64,000 nt of DNA from positions 1 through 64,000 of the forward strand of contig JAPPIK010000031.1 in assembly GCA_028820655.1 (NCBI GenBank). The letters are read 5' to 3'. Shown one piece after another: positions 24,667-33,941 of this stretch (position 1 is the stretch's first letter; every line of letters begins with the position of its first letter). This stretch comes from Candidatus Poribacteria bacterium (GTDB taxonomy: Bacteria; Poribacteria; WGA-4E; JAJDTR01). Position numbers and translations under genes: made by a program. The notes under the pieces were generated by a model, which was given only the letters and a program-made list of their open reading frames with translations, searched no databases and was not told the origin of the DNA.

Positions 24667-27069
24667 ATGAGATTCCTCCAAGATGTGCTTGATAGAAACG
24701 ACCTCATTTACAACGTGCTGCCGCCCCGGTGGGTTTTTGGTCTGCCGATCGGCAATGGGCAGATTGGCGGCATGATCTGGGTCGAGGATGAATCGAAGGT
24801 GATTATTACGCTCGATCACGTTTGGGCGTGGGATCTCCGGCAGCATCCCCGCGAAGATCCGGACAAACTCCAATTCGAAAACTTGGTCGCCTACAGGGGA
24901 CATTTGCTTCGAAAAGATCGACTGCCCGACATCAAAGCGGGCAAAATTCCAATCGAGGCAGGCTTTTTGACGGACATACTGTGCTCGGTGGATTGGAGCC
25001 TCTCTCTCCCCACGAAGACGCATGTCGGGCGCCTTGTCATAGAGTTTGATGAGAAAATCTCGGGGACGGCGCGCCTTCGTCTCCACGATGCCCAAGCTGT
25101 ACTCGAATTCCACACTGAATCTGAAGACAGCGTTCGCTTGGAGATTCGTGCCGATGCCAATTTGCCTGCGATTGCCATATCTCATAATCGACTAGAGGCC
25201 GTCGCGGACATACGGATTGAAAGGGTATCGTCCGACGATTTGGTGCCGCATCATGAACCCGGCGAACCCATCCCAGAGTGGTACAGACTCCCGGACTATG
25301 AACAAGGAAATCTAGGGGAATTCCGGTGGATTCGACAGAACATCCCAAATAGCCCGTCACTGGCGATAGCATTGCTAACGGAAGATACACAGACCTGTGT
25401 AGCCGTGCACGCGGCTCGCGACGGATCCGATCCGGTTGATAGTGCAATAAAAGTGCTTGAGCAGGTGGTGTCATCTCACGAACACTGCCTGCGGGAACAT
25501 CGTAACTGGTGGCGGCAGTTTTGGGAACGCTCCAGCGTTCAACTGCCGGAGGCTAAAATCGAATCCCTCTGGTACATGGGGCTTTACCTTTTGGCAGCCT
25601 CCAGCCGTGAAGGTGGAGCCTCGGTGAGTTTGCACGGGCTATGGCAGCCGGACAGCCAAATGCCGCCATCACTCGGACTCTACATTTGGGACTTCTATCC
25701 GCAATACTGGGGCATTTACGGCGCAAACCACTTGGAATTGGGGACAGCATACTACGATCACTGGCTCTCAATCTTGCCGCGTCTCAAGGAGGAAACAGAA
25801 AGATTCTTCGGATGGAAGGGGGTCTTTGTTCCCGGGCAGATGGGGATTGACGGCTCTTGGCTGTTGGCTCCCTGGCCGCACGTCCTATTCTGGCCCGGGA
25901 CGAGCGCTTGGGTGGCGCAGTCTTTCTGGTGGCACTACCTTTACAGCGCCGATGAGGATTTCCTCAAAGAAAAAGCCTACCCCTTCTTGCGGGAATGTAT
26001 GCTGTTCTACGAAGGGTTCTTGGAAAAGGGGGACGATGGGGTGTATCATGTTTATCCCACGCAATCTCCGGAAACCGGCGGCTGGGGGCGGGACGATACA
26101 CTGACGCTTTCATTGCTCCGCTGCCTCATCAAGGGGCTGTTAGAGGCAGTGGACATTCTTGGGAGGGACGAACCGAATCGAGAGGTCTGGTCAGGGATTC
26201 TTGAGAACCTTCCGGAATACCATCGGGATGAGACGGGTTTTCACCTGAAAGAGGACACCCCATACACCCAGTGCCACCGTCACCTATCCCATCTCGCGCC
26301 TATCTATCCAGGAGGTGATATCAATATCGACGGTTCAACGGATGACCGTCAGCTCATTGAGACATCTTTGGATACACTTGTATCAAAAGGATATGGTATC
26401 TGGGTTGGTTGGTCGTTTGCATGGGCGTCGGTTACGGCAGCTAGGGTGGGACGCAAAAAGATGGCGTGTTGGACGCTTAAGCAGTTGGCAGATGTCTACG
26501 TTTCGTGCAACACATTCAATCTGAATCTCGACTGGGAACGGAACGGGATTGCATCGGACACGGACGCTTATTGTCAGGATGGCAATATGGCGGCGGTGGC
26601 GGCTGTCAACGAGATGCTGCTGCAAAGTTGGGGCGGACGCATCCGCGTGTTCCCGGCATGTCCCAACCACTGGCGGGAAGTGCGGTTCGATCGGCTCCGT
26701 GCTGAAGGCGGCGTAGAAGTATCCGCCGTGCGTTCGGAGGGTCGCACCTTGGGGGTGCGGTTGCGATCCGCGTCGGAGACGAGCGTTCGACTTGTCAATC
26801 CATTCGGTGAGTCCGGTGGTAACCTTGGTGGGCTGGGTATTCAGCCAATGGCAAACGGCGAATTGGAAGTCAATCTCGCCGCCGGAGATGCGGTCTGGCT
26901 GACCGCCACTCCCGAAATTCAGCCCGCGGACTTGGAGAATCTTGCTGTCGAACGCCCCGATGTCCTACACAATCCGTACGGTCTCAAGTTTGTTGACGAA
27001 GATTGGTTAATCGAAAGTCCCGAGATCCCAAAAGTACATCCGCACTTTCGCAGTTCATTCATAGAGTAG
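24667..27069 (+). CDS. GH95-like glycoside hydrolase, tandem copy 2
   Basis: Predicted 800 aa. Same order of landmarks as copy 1 (PPRWVFGLPIGNGQIGGM, CHRHLSHLAPIYP, CQDGNMAAVAAVNEMLLQSW, GGRIRVFPACPNHW). It has an insertion at about residues 75-110 (GHLLRKDRLPDIKAGK region) absent from copies 1 and 3, and at the DGN motif reads QDGNMA. It therefore groups with copy 4 by length. ATG 24667 has only a weak AGGG upstream, suggesting coupling to copy 1, which ends 95 bases earlier. Confidence 0.8.
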   Translation: MRFLQDVLDRNDLIYNVLPPRWVFGLPIGNGQIGGMIWVEDESKVIITLDHVWAWDLRQHPREDPDKLQFENLVAYRGHLLRKDRLPDIKAGKIPIEAGFLTDILCSVDWSLSLPTKTHVGRLVIEFDEKISGTARLRLHDAQAVLEFHTESEDSVRLEIRADANLPAIAISHNRLEAVADIRIERVSSDDLVPHHEPGEPIPEWYRLPDYEQGNLGEFRWIRQNIPNSPSLAIALLTEDTQTCVAVHAARDGSDPVDSAIKVLEQVVSSHEHCLREHRNWWRQFWERSSVQLPEAKIESLWYMGLYLLAASSREGGASVSLHGLWQPDSQMPPSLGLYIWDFYPQYWGIYGANHLELGTAYYDHWLSILPRLKEETERFFGWKGVFVPGQMGIDGSWLLAPWPHVLFWPGTSAWVAQSFWWHYLYSADEDFLKEKAYPFLRECMLFYEGFLEKGDDGVYHVYPTQSPETGGWGRDDTLTLSLLRCLIKGLLEAVDILGRDEPNREVWSGILENLPEYHRDETGFHLKEDTPYTQCHRHLSHLAPIYPGGDINIDGSTDDRQLIETSLDTLVSKGYGIWVGWSFAWASVTAARVGRKKMACWTLKQLADVYVSCNTFNLNLDWERNGIASDTDAYCQDGNMAAVAAVNEMLLQSWGGRIRVFPACPNHWREVRFDRLRAEGGVEVSAVRSEGRTLGVRLRSASETSVRLVNPFGESGGNLGGLGIQPMANGELEVNLAAGDAVWLTATPEIQPADLENLAVERPDVLHNPYGLKFVDEDWLIESPEIPKVHPHFRSSFIE

Positions 27070-27149
27070 GGCGAAGCAGTTTTTTATTCTTGGTTTTCTT
27101 ATCGGGTTGTCCCAAACTCCGGGCCGGAGGACATTACACTTATTAGGGA

Positions 27150-27392
27150 ATGACAGCGTACAAATTCACAGAGTATTTTGAGCGGCAAGTCTTGCAGAAA
27201 CGCACTTATTTGAAAAAGGAGTGGTGCGTTTATGTTGTTGAGAATGCTGTTCATGTTGAACCACAGGAACACAACAGATTCCGATTTTGGGCAGCAATCC
27301 CTGAGATCGGAGGCCGTAATTTGAGGGTTATTACGCTTGAAGATAAAATCACGATTCATAACGCTTTTCCAGATCGAGGGTTCAAACCATGA
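27150..27392 (+). CDS. DUF4258-like small protein, putative toxin
   Basis: Predicted 80 aa. A basic N-terminal helix (EYFERQVLQKRTYLKKEW) leads to a beta-rich C-terminus (RFRFWAAIPEIGGRNLRVITLEDKITIHNAFPDRGF) like the RelE-ish DUF4258 or mRNA-interferase-related small proteins that neighbour DUF2283. The next gene starts inside its stop (ATGA overlap at 27389). Toxin activity is inferred from the pairing only. Confidence 0.6.
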   Translation: MTAYKFTEYFERQVLQKRTYLKKEWCVYVVENAVHVEPQEHNRFRFWAAIPEIGGRNLRVITLEDKITIHNAFPDRGFKP

Positions 27393-27613
27393 GGCTCAAC
27401 TACTATCCGGAGACAGACTCGTTATATATCAACTTGTCCGAGCAGCCTAGCGTAGAAAGTCAAGAAATCTCCGAAGGCATTCTCCTTGATTACGACGTCG
27501 AGGGTAGACTTGTTGGGATTGACGTTGATAATGCAAGCCACAAAATTGACATGGAGAAACTGATTCTGAGTCAACTCCCTTGTCGAATTGAAAGTATCGT
27601 TGAAAAAAATTGA
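27389..27613 (+). CDS. DUF2283 family protein, putative antitoxin
   Basis: Predicted 74 aa, full-length DUF2283: MRLNYYPETDSLYINLSE, EISEGILLDYDVEGRLVGIDV and DNASHKIDMEKL-type blocks. The family commonly sits with a DUF4258-like partner and is thought to be the antitoxin half. It overlaps the upstream gene by 4 bases, so translation is coupled. The pair interrupts the array of GH95-like genes, between copies 2 and 3. Confidence 0.8.
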   Translation: MRLNYYPETDSLYINLSEQPSVESQEISEGILLDYDVEGRLVGIDVDNASHKIDMEKLILSQLPCRIESIVEKN

Positions 27614-27743
27614 TTTTTCTTAATTTTTTTATGAAGGCGCTGGACTCGTCGTTTTCGACGCAGGCGCCTATTGCCACGCGATGAGTTCCAATACAACCTG
27701 GAGATGACCTCTCGTTTAGGTGTTACCAAAAGGAGGCGACACG

Positions 27744-30035
27744 ATGTCTACCCGAGATATTCTGGAACGAAACGATTTGGTTTATAAAGTCCTACCGCCC
27801 CGCTGGGTATTTGGACTGCCTATAGGTAATGGTCAGATTGGCGGTATGATTTGGGTGGAAGACGAGACCAAGGTTGTTGTCACGCTTGACAGCGTATGGG
27901 CGTGGGACCATCGTCATAGTCCAGCGGGCGTTACCTATGCCCGGTTTCGGGAACTCAAGGCGGTTGGTAGAGAGAATGAGGTACGCCAAAATCCCGGCGG
28001 CGATGTTCTTCCGAGGAAAACTTATGTAGGTCGCCTAGTGATTGATATTGGGAAAGAAATCTCGGGGGAAGCCCGTCTGCGTCTGAGAGATGCGGTGGTT
28101 GAGCTCGAAGTTCGCACCGGCGATGCCGACGCAATCCATCTTAAATTCGTTTCCTATGCAAATCTTCCTGTCATCGTCGTTGACCACCCGCAAGCCGGAA
28201 TCAAAGAGATTCGTCTGGAACGTCTTTCGACGGAACGCGTCGGCTTGAATGATGCGCCGGAATACGTACAGGGAAGAACGGGGCCGGTTGAGTGGATGCG
28301 CCAAGATATTCCCGATAGCCCCTCGATTGCGCTTGGATTGCTGTCGGAGGATAAACAGTCCTTCACAACCGTACAGGTTTCACGGAATGGAGTTGATCCC
28401 GTTGAAGAAGCCGTAAACGTGCTTCAGAGGGCATCGGAAACGCCCGGCGAAATCCTCGAAGATCATTGCAACTGGTGGCGGCGTTTTTGGGCGAAATCCA
28501 GTGTTCAGGTGCCGGACGAAAAGATCGAGTCGCTCTGGTATGTGGGGTTGTATATGCTCGCTTCCGCGAGTCGCGAGAACGGATGCGCAGCCAGTCTGCA
28601 CGGACTCTGGTCACCCGATGGGTGCATTCCACCCGCGCACGGTTTCTATATTTGGGATTTCTACTCACAGCATTGGGGGCTATACACCGCAAACCATCTG
28701 GAGTTGGGCGAGGTGTTTTGCGACCATTTTCTATCAATTCTTCCGCGTCTCAGAGAACAGACTCGGCAGTTCTACGAATGGGATGGCATTTTCGTCCCCG
28801 GAGTCATGATTGTCGATGGATCATGGATCTTCAGAGGGGGCAACGAAGTGCTGCTCTGGCCGGGAGCTACCGCGTGGGTTGCGCAAGCCTTTTGGTGGCA
28901 ATATCTTTTTAGTGATGATATTCAATTTCTTAGAGAGAAGGCATTCCCATTTATGCGCGAGTGTATGCTGTTCTACGAACGTTTGCTCGAAAAGGGGGAA
29001 GACGGAAAGTATCATCTCTACGTGAGTTTTTCTCCCGAGTTTGGGAATTGGATCTCGGACGATACGCTTAGCTTAACTTTGGTCCGTTATCTCATTAACG
29101 CGGCGGTGAAGGCGGTTGAGATTCTCCAGATTGATGAGTCTCATCTTCCTATCTGGCGGGAGATGCTGGAAAATCTCCAAGAATATCATGTTGACGAGTC
29201 GGGGTTGTGTTTGGGAGAGGGATTGTCATATGCGGAGTCTCACCGCCACATGTCGCACCTGGGACCGATTTATCCCTGCGATGATCTGAATATTGACGGC
29301 TCGACTGAAGATCGCCAACTTATCGAACGGTCGATAGAAAACGTCATTCTGAAGGGGTACGGCACCTTTGTCGGTTGGGCGTTTGTCTGGCTTTCGGCAA
29401 TCGCCGCCCGAGTCGGTCGCGGCAGAATGGCGTGGTGGACGCTCAAACAGTTTGCGGATGCTTTCGTTTCCGGCAACACGTACAACCTGAATCTGGATTG
29501 GGAGCGGAACGGCATCTCCACCAAGCGCGACACACTCTGCGTTGATGGCAACATGGGAGCGGTCGATTCCCTCAATCAGATGCTGCTGCAGAGTTGGGGC
29601 GGACGAATTCGCGTGTTTCCGGCATGTCCCAACCATTGGCGTGAGATTCGGTTTGATAACCTACGCTGTGAGGGAGGCATAGAGGTTTCCGCGGTGCGCG
29701 AGTCTGGACGCACGCTGGGAGTTCGACTGCAATCCGCGTCAGAGAGGAGCGTCCGACTCGTCAATCCATTCAGCGATTCAGGCGGTTACCTTGACGGGCG
29801 TCAGATTCAACCAGCGTCCAACGGCGATTTGGAATTCAATCTCTCCGCTGGGAAGGGCATCTGGTTAACCGCCACCCCCGATATTCTGCCTGACGACTTG
29901 GAGGATTTCACGGTCGCACACCCCGAAGCCCTGCGTAATCCGTACGGTCTCAAATTTGTCGACGACGACTGGTTAACCGAAGACCCCGACATCCCGAACG
30001 TACACCCGCACTTCCTGAATTCCTTCGTAAAGTAG
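27744..30035 (+). CDS. GH95-like glycoside hydrolase, tandem copy 3
   Basis: Predicted 763 aa from ATG 27744 after AGGAGG; the longer frame from GTG 27720 is not preferred. Very similar to copy 1 end to end, including SHRHMSHLGPIYPCDDLNIDG, GWAFVWLSAIAARVGRGRM and LCVDGNMGAVDSLNQMLLQ. Even the leader region (TTACCAAAAGGAGGCGACA) resembles that of copy 1, so the duplication probably carried the ribosome site. No signal peptide. Confidence 0.8.
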   Translation: MSTRDILERNDLVYKVLPPRWVFGLPIGNGQIGGMIWVEDETKVVVTLDSVWAWDHRHSPAGVTYARFRELKAVGRENEVRQNPGGDVLPRKTYVGRLVIDIGKEISGEARLRLRDAVVELEVRTGDADAIHLKFVSYANLPVIVVDHPQAGIKEIRLERLSTERVGLNDAPEYVQGRTGPVEWMRQDIPDSPSIALGLLSEDKQSFTTVQVSRNGVDPVEEAVNVLQRASETPGEILEDHCNWWRRFWAKSSVQVPDEKIESLWYVGLYMLASASRENGCAASLHGLWSPDGCIPPAHGFYIWDFYSQHWGLYTANHLELGEVFCDHFLSILPRLREQTRQFYEWDGIFVPGVMIVDGSWIFRGGNEVLLWPGATAWVAQAFWWQYLFSDDIQFLREKAFPFMRECMLFYERLLEKGEDGKYHLYVSFSPEFGNWISDDTLSLTLVRYLINAAVKAVEILQIDESHLPIWREMLENLQEYHVDESGLCLGEGLSYAESHRHMSHLGPIYPCDDLNIDGSTEDRQLIERSIENVILKGYGTFVGWAFVWLSAIAARVGRGRMAWWTLKQFADAFVSGNTYNLNLDWERNGISTKRDTLCVDGNMGAVDSLNQMLLQSWGGRIRVFPACPNHWREIRFDNLRCEGGIEVSAVRESGRTLGVRLQSASERSVRLVNPFSDSGGYLDGRQIQPASNGDLEFNLSAGKGIWLTATPDILPDDLEDFTVAHPEALRNPYGLKFVDDDWLTEDPDIPNVHPHFLNSFVK

Positions 30036-30151
30036 GGGTGTAGAGATTATTGATTTTCGATGGTCTAATCTCGCTATTCCTACGGTTGAGGACCAATACG
30101 GATTTGTAGCCCCGTGCTATGCGGGAACCCTACAGGAACAATGGAAGATTG

Positions 30152-32539
30152 ATGGATTTCGTTGAAGAGGTTCTACGGCGAAACAATCTGGTCTACGATG
30201 TGCTTCCCCCGCGATGGGTCTTCGGATTGCCTATCGGAAACGGGGAGGTAGGAGGAATGGTTTGGGTGAGGGATGGCACACAACTCATCGTCACGCTCGA
30301 TCATGTCTGGGCATGGGACAACCGCAGCCACCCCCTTAAAGATCCGGATCGATTCAATTACCAATCGTTTCGCGCCGCTATCGAAGCGAACGACAGATCC
30401 TTCCTAAACATTATTCCCTTTCATCATCATTGGCATCTGCCTGCGAAGACTCACGTCGGACGCGTGGTCATCGACTTTGGCGAACGGATATCAGGAACTG
30501 CGAGACTCGATTTATTCAACGCTGAAGTCCGCATCAGCCTACAAACGGAGCCGGGAGATACTTATTCGATAAGCACACTCGCCCTTGCCGGTCGACCCGT
30601 CATTGCCATCAATCACGGTCCTTTAACGAACATTAAGGGTATTCGAATCGAGCGAATATCAAGCGCCAAGTTAAGACCCGACGCACCGGAGTGGGCGGAA
30701 CTCCCCGAACATGTCTCGGGAGAAAAAGGGCGGGTTGAATGGATTCGGCAGGATGTCCCGAAGAGTTCATCCATAGCATTGGCGCTGCTGCCCGGTGAGA
30801 CGTGTTCCCATGTGACTGTGCAAGTCGGACCAACGCAGTCGGATGTGCTTGACGATGCAGTAGCCGTCCTAAGAGAGGTATCAGCAGATAGCGAAAAGTA
30901 TCGTGACCGACACCGCTGTTGGTGGCGCAATTTTTGGAATCGCTCGGCGGTTCAGTTGCCGGAGGCTCAGTTTGAATCTCTATGGTACATGGGTTTGTAT
31001 CTACTTTCCGCTTCCAACCGGAGTGGCGGCACGCCCGTCAGCCTACACGGACTCTGGCAGCCGGACGGCCGCGAGCCGCCTCAGCAGGGCTTTTTCATCT
31101 TCGATTTCTATCCGCAATATTGGGGGATTCACACCGCCAACCATCACGAACTGGGTGCGGTGTACACCGACTATTTCTTGACACGTATGCCTCGGCTTAA
31201 GGAGCAATCCAAGGCGTTCTTTGGTTGGGACGGGTTGTGTATCCCCGGTTTTATCGGAGGCGATGGCACGTGGCTCGTAACCGACTCGAGGGTCTTCCTT
31301 TGGCCCGGAACCACCGCTTGGGTGGCGCAGCACTTTTGGTGGCATTATCTTTATAGCGGAGATGAAGAGTATCTGCGCGAAAAAGCCTATCCCTTCCTGT
31401 GCGATTGCATGATCTTCTACGAAGGCTTGTTGGAGAAAGGCGAGGACGGACAATACCATCTGCCCTTGACCAACTCTCCCGAATGGGGCAACCCGCTCGA
31501 TCCGGAAATATGGGGCACTGATGACACCATGGGCTTGTCCTGTATCCGGTTTGTCGTCAACGCATTGCTGGAAGCGGTTGATATTCTGGAAACGGACGAG
31601 CCGCGCATTGATTTGTGGAAGGACATCGCCGATCATCTCGCGCCGTATCCGGTGGATAACCAGGAGATCTTTAGGGAGGGTGTTCCCGGCAGCGAGAGGC
31701 GTACAAACGGACTTGCACTCATGGGAGAGTTCTCGTACACACACTCGCATCGGCATCTGTCCCATCTGGCGCCCGTTTTTCCGTGTGGCGATTTGAATCT
31801 TGACGGTACCCGCGAAGAGATTTCGCTCATCCGGCAATCCATGGAAAACCTCGTTGCCAAAGGGTACTGGGAGTGGGCGGGTTGGTCTTTTGTGTGGGCG
31901 TCTTGCATCGCTTCGCGCGCTGGTTGGAGGGAAATGGCGCACTGGACGTTAACGCAGTTTGCCGAAAAATTCGCATCGTGTAACACTTTCAACGTGAACG
32001 CCGACTGGAAGATTAGCGGCATATCGACACACCGCAACGCAATCTCCTACTGCCAAGACGGCAACATGGGGGCGGTGGCTGCGGTGAATGAGATGTTGCT
32101 GCAGAGCTGGGGTGGACGAATTCGGGTTTTTCCCGCTTGCCCGAGTCACTGGAGGACGGTGAGATTCGACAAGCTTCTTGCCGAGGGAGGCGTCGAAGTT
32201 TCCGCCGTGCGCTTGGAGGGGCGCACGTTAGGTGTCGGGTTGGCGTCAAAGAGAACCACGCGGGCTCGACTGTGCAACCCTTTCGATAGTGCCGGCGGCT
32301 TCGTCGGAGATCAATTGCTCGCTCCAAACGCGAGCGGCGACTTGAACCTCGATTTGAACGCCGGCGAGGAGGTATGGATTACCGCCGCACAAGGGGCAGA
32401 CCCTAAAACCTTGGCGGAAGTCTGCGTGCAGCGGCCCGAAAGCGACCGTAACCCCTACGGTCTGAAACATGTGTCGACGGAGTTGTTCTCCGACTGTTTT
32501 AACGGCTTGGAAGAAAGCTACTCCCAACAGAATTCCTAG
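30152..32539 (+). CDS. GH95-like glycoside hydrolase, tandem copy 4
   Basis: Predicted 795 aa from ATG 30152, which aligns with the start of copy 2; an in-frame ATG at 30119 would add 11 residues. Most divergent of the four but landmarks are kept (PPRWVFGLPIGNGEVGGM, SHRHLSHLAPVFP, YCQDGNMGAVAAVNEMLLQ). A loop near 495-515 (PGSERRTNGLALMGEFS) is unique to this copy. Its end lies close to an IS3 scrap at 32.7 kb. Confidence 0.8.
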   Translation: MDFVEEVLRRNNLVYDVLPPRWVFGLPIGNGEVGGMVWVRDGTQLIVTLDHVWAWDNRSHPLKDPDRFNYQSFRAAIEANDRSFLNIIPFHHHWHLPAKTHVGRVVIDFGERISGTARLDLFNAEVRISLQTEPGDTYSISTLALAGRPVIAINHGPLTNIKGIRIERISSAKLRPDAPEWAELPEHVSGEKGRVEWIRQDVPKSSSIALALLPGETCSHVTVQVGPTQSDVLDDAVAVLREVSADSEKYRDRHRCWWRNFWNRSAVQLPEAQFESLWYMGLYLLSASNRSGGTPVSLHGLWQPDGREPPQQGFFIFDFYPQYWGIHTANHHELGAVYTDYFLTRMPRLKEQSKAFFGWDGLCIPGFIGGDGTWLVTDSRVFLWPGTTAWVAQHFWWHYLYSGDEEYLREKAYPFLCDCMIFYEGLLEKGEDGQYHLPLTNSPEWGNPLDPEIWGTDDTMGLSCIRFVVNALLEAVDILETDEPRIDLWKDIADHLAPYPVDNQEIFREGVPGSERRTNGLALMGEFSYTHSHRHLSHLAPVFPCGDLNLDGTREEISLIRQSMENLVAKGYWEWAGWSFVWASCIASRAGWREMAHWTLTQFAEKFASCNTFNVNADWKISGISTHRNAISYCQDGNMGAVAAVNEMLLQSWGGRIRVFPACPSHWRTVRFDKLLAEGGVEVSAVRLEGRTLGVGLASKRTTRARLCNPFDSAGGFVGDQLLAPNASGDLNLDLNAGEEVWITAAQGADPKTLAEVCVQRPESDRNPYGLKHVSTELFSDCFNGLEESYSQQNS

Positions 32540-32689
32540 CGCTGCGGGCGTCCCTGTGTTTTTGCGTTGCGATGTACGTCGGAGGGGCAAATTGAAGTAG
32601 GGCGAGTGAAACCGAGTTTATGGTGGAAAACTCAATTTCTGTTACGGTCAGGTTCATGGAAGTCATCGTGCATACCGCTTGGTTCGGAT

Positions 32690-32923
32690 CGCCAAATCCG
32701 AGCCTTCATTGAACGACTTTGGCGCAGTGTTAAGTATGACGAGGTTTACCTCAACGACTATGACTCGATGAACACGGCTCGGAGGCGCTTGAGAAATTAT
32801 TTCAACTTTTACAACCGAGAGCGGTCACATCAATCGCTCGATTACCGTGCACCAGCAAGCGAGCGGATAGCGAGTGCGGTAGGGATCCGTACGAGGAGTA
32901 TTTTCACTAACATCAGGCGTTGA
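32690..32923 (+). pseudogene. IS3-family transposase (OrfB) C-terminal fragment
   Basis: FIERLWRSVKYDEVYLNDY and YFNFYNRERSHQSLDYRAP are the end of an IS3 DDE integrase core, including the last acidic region. The N-terminal three quarters are missing; upstream codons to 32567 are unrelated. After the normal end (DYR-P) the frame runs on into a GATC-type repeat, adding ASERIASAVGIRTRS. Confidence 0.85.
32855..32887 (-). repeat. GATC element at the IS3 fragment end
   Basis: AAGCGAGCGGATAGCGAGTG ... GATC; reverse orientation, left GATC missing. Confidence 0.6.
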
Positions 32924-32955
32924 AAATTGACTAGTTATAGTCGGACTTTATTACT

Positions 32956-33172
32956 TAACGCAAGTTGCTACCTATAACAGAGTTTCTGTGCCCCCGTCGA
33001 TCAAGGGTGGCAACTTGGGTTATATTGTAACCCTGCTCGGCTTGGATAGACATATCCAAGCCGTATCCACATGTGTGTAGTGGATTTGTCAATCCACTAC
33101 GAGCAGATTCAGTTGCTATTACGTACTTTGCCCCGGTTTCCGACGCATTCTATAGGAGGATCGGGCTAGAAG
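32956..33172 (+). repeat. Composite hairpin repeat, copy 1
   Basis: Contains CGGCTTGGATA-GACA-TATCCAAGCCG (33038-33063), GTAG + TGGATT-TGTC-AATCCA (33077-33096) and the start of a minus-strand REP GGTCGGGCTTCTAGCCCGA. A third, diverged copy is at 38177-38319. Confidence 0.8.
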
Positions 33173-33182
33173 CCCGACCTAC
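33161..33182 (-). repeat. REP-like hairpin TCGGGCT/AGCCCGA
   Basis: Perfect 7-bp stem with AGA loop; on the minus strand GTAG (33182-33179) precedes it. This is the uninterrupted form of the site that carries a GATC element at 33498. Confidence 0.65.
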
Positions 33183-33220
33183 GGGAATGGGTAGCAACTT
33201 GCGTTACTACGAGCCTGACG

Positions 33221-33238
33221 CACAATGAATTGTGCTAC
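33221..33238 (-). repeat. REP-like hairpin CACAAT/ATTGTG
   Basis: CACAAT-GA-ATTGTG, with GTAG on the minus strand at 33238-33235. A weaker copy follows at about 33255-33272. Confidence 0.5.
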
Positions 33239-33272
33239 TACGAACCTGCTGATGCATAATGAACTGTGCTAC

Positions 33273-33490
33273 TAACGCAAGTTGCTACCTATAACAGAGT
33301 TTCTGTGCCCCCGTCGATCAAGGGTGGCAACTTGGGTTATATTGTAACCCTGCTCGGCTTGGATAGACATATCCAAGCCGTATCCACATGTGTGTAGTGG
33401 ATTTGTCAATCCACTACGAGCAGATTCAGTCGCTTTTACGTATTTTGCCCCGGTTTCCGACGCATTCTATAGGAGGATTCGGGCTAGAAG
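33273..33490 (+). repeat. Composite hairpin repeat, copy 2
   Basis: Direct duplicate of 32956-33172 with only a handful of base changes. Its terminal TCGGGCTAGAAGC is broken by the GATC element that follows. Confidence 0.8.
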
Positions 33491-33497
33491 CTTAGAG

Positions 33498-33566
33498 GAT
33501 CTCTATGGGATTTCTATCGCACTCACTATCCGTTCGCTTGATCCGTGGCTATTCGTTCAGTTGATC
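33498..33566 (+). repeat. Compound GATC element inside a REP hairpin
   Basis: GATC at 33498, 33540 and 33563. The right flank CTACGGGAATGGG is the same as that after the intact REP at 33161. Confidence 0.75.
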
Positions 33567-33616
33567 CTACGGGAATGGGTGGCAACTCGCGTTACTTAAA
33601 TTTCCTCATTTTCTGT

Positions 33617-33756
33617 CTAAATGGTTCTCTCGGCAAGTAAATATGATTAAGTGTTGGGTATCGGTGCGGTTAGAAACCGCACCTACCGGCGTGGTAGAAC
33701 GGTTTCTTATGACAGTCTCGTAATCATTAAATACTTAGCGAGTAAACCACTAAAGG
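33617..33756 (-). repeat. MITE-A copy with central REP hairpin
   Basis: Imperfect terminal repeats CTAAATGGTTCTCTCGGCAA and (complement) CTTTAGTGGTTTACTCGCTA. Centre holds GGTGCGGTT-AGA-AACCGCACC (33663-33683) with GTAG on the minus strand. Confidence 0.65.
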
Positions 33757-33941
33757 ATGGGGGTAGCTTTAGTCAATATTAAATGCAGCCCTCGAATTCT
33801 GACGCGGCCGCTCCGCCGCCCGCTCGATCTCCCTCCGATGTTGGGCCAAGAAGCCACGAATTGACACAGGGAGCGGCGTGGTCGAAAGCAAACCATTCTT
33901 CACGATTCCTTAACATGAACCAACATCGAAAGGAGATCCTC

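Larger units (their letters stand above)
32924..33941. other. Intergenic repeat block with 217-bp direct duplication
   Basis: No intact gene. Two near-identical copies (32956-33172 and 33273-33490, offset 317) of a composite of REP-like hairpins, then a compound GATC element, MITE-A (33617-33756) and the leader of the FG-GAP gene. Confidence 0.7.

Noticed and set aside
31043-31942. 300-codon antisense frame opposite GH95-like copy 4
   Set aside because: Mirror of a conserved gene; similar antisense frames occur opposite other copies because of shared codon use.
32956-33490. CRISPR-like repeat array
   Set aside because: Only two long copies with a hairpin-containing interior, no short regular repeats with unique spacers and no cas genes.
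33783-33941. Longer N-terminus for the FG-GAP protein
   Set aside because: The added residues are low-complexity and would bury the signal peptide; TTG 33942 follows a good ribosome site.
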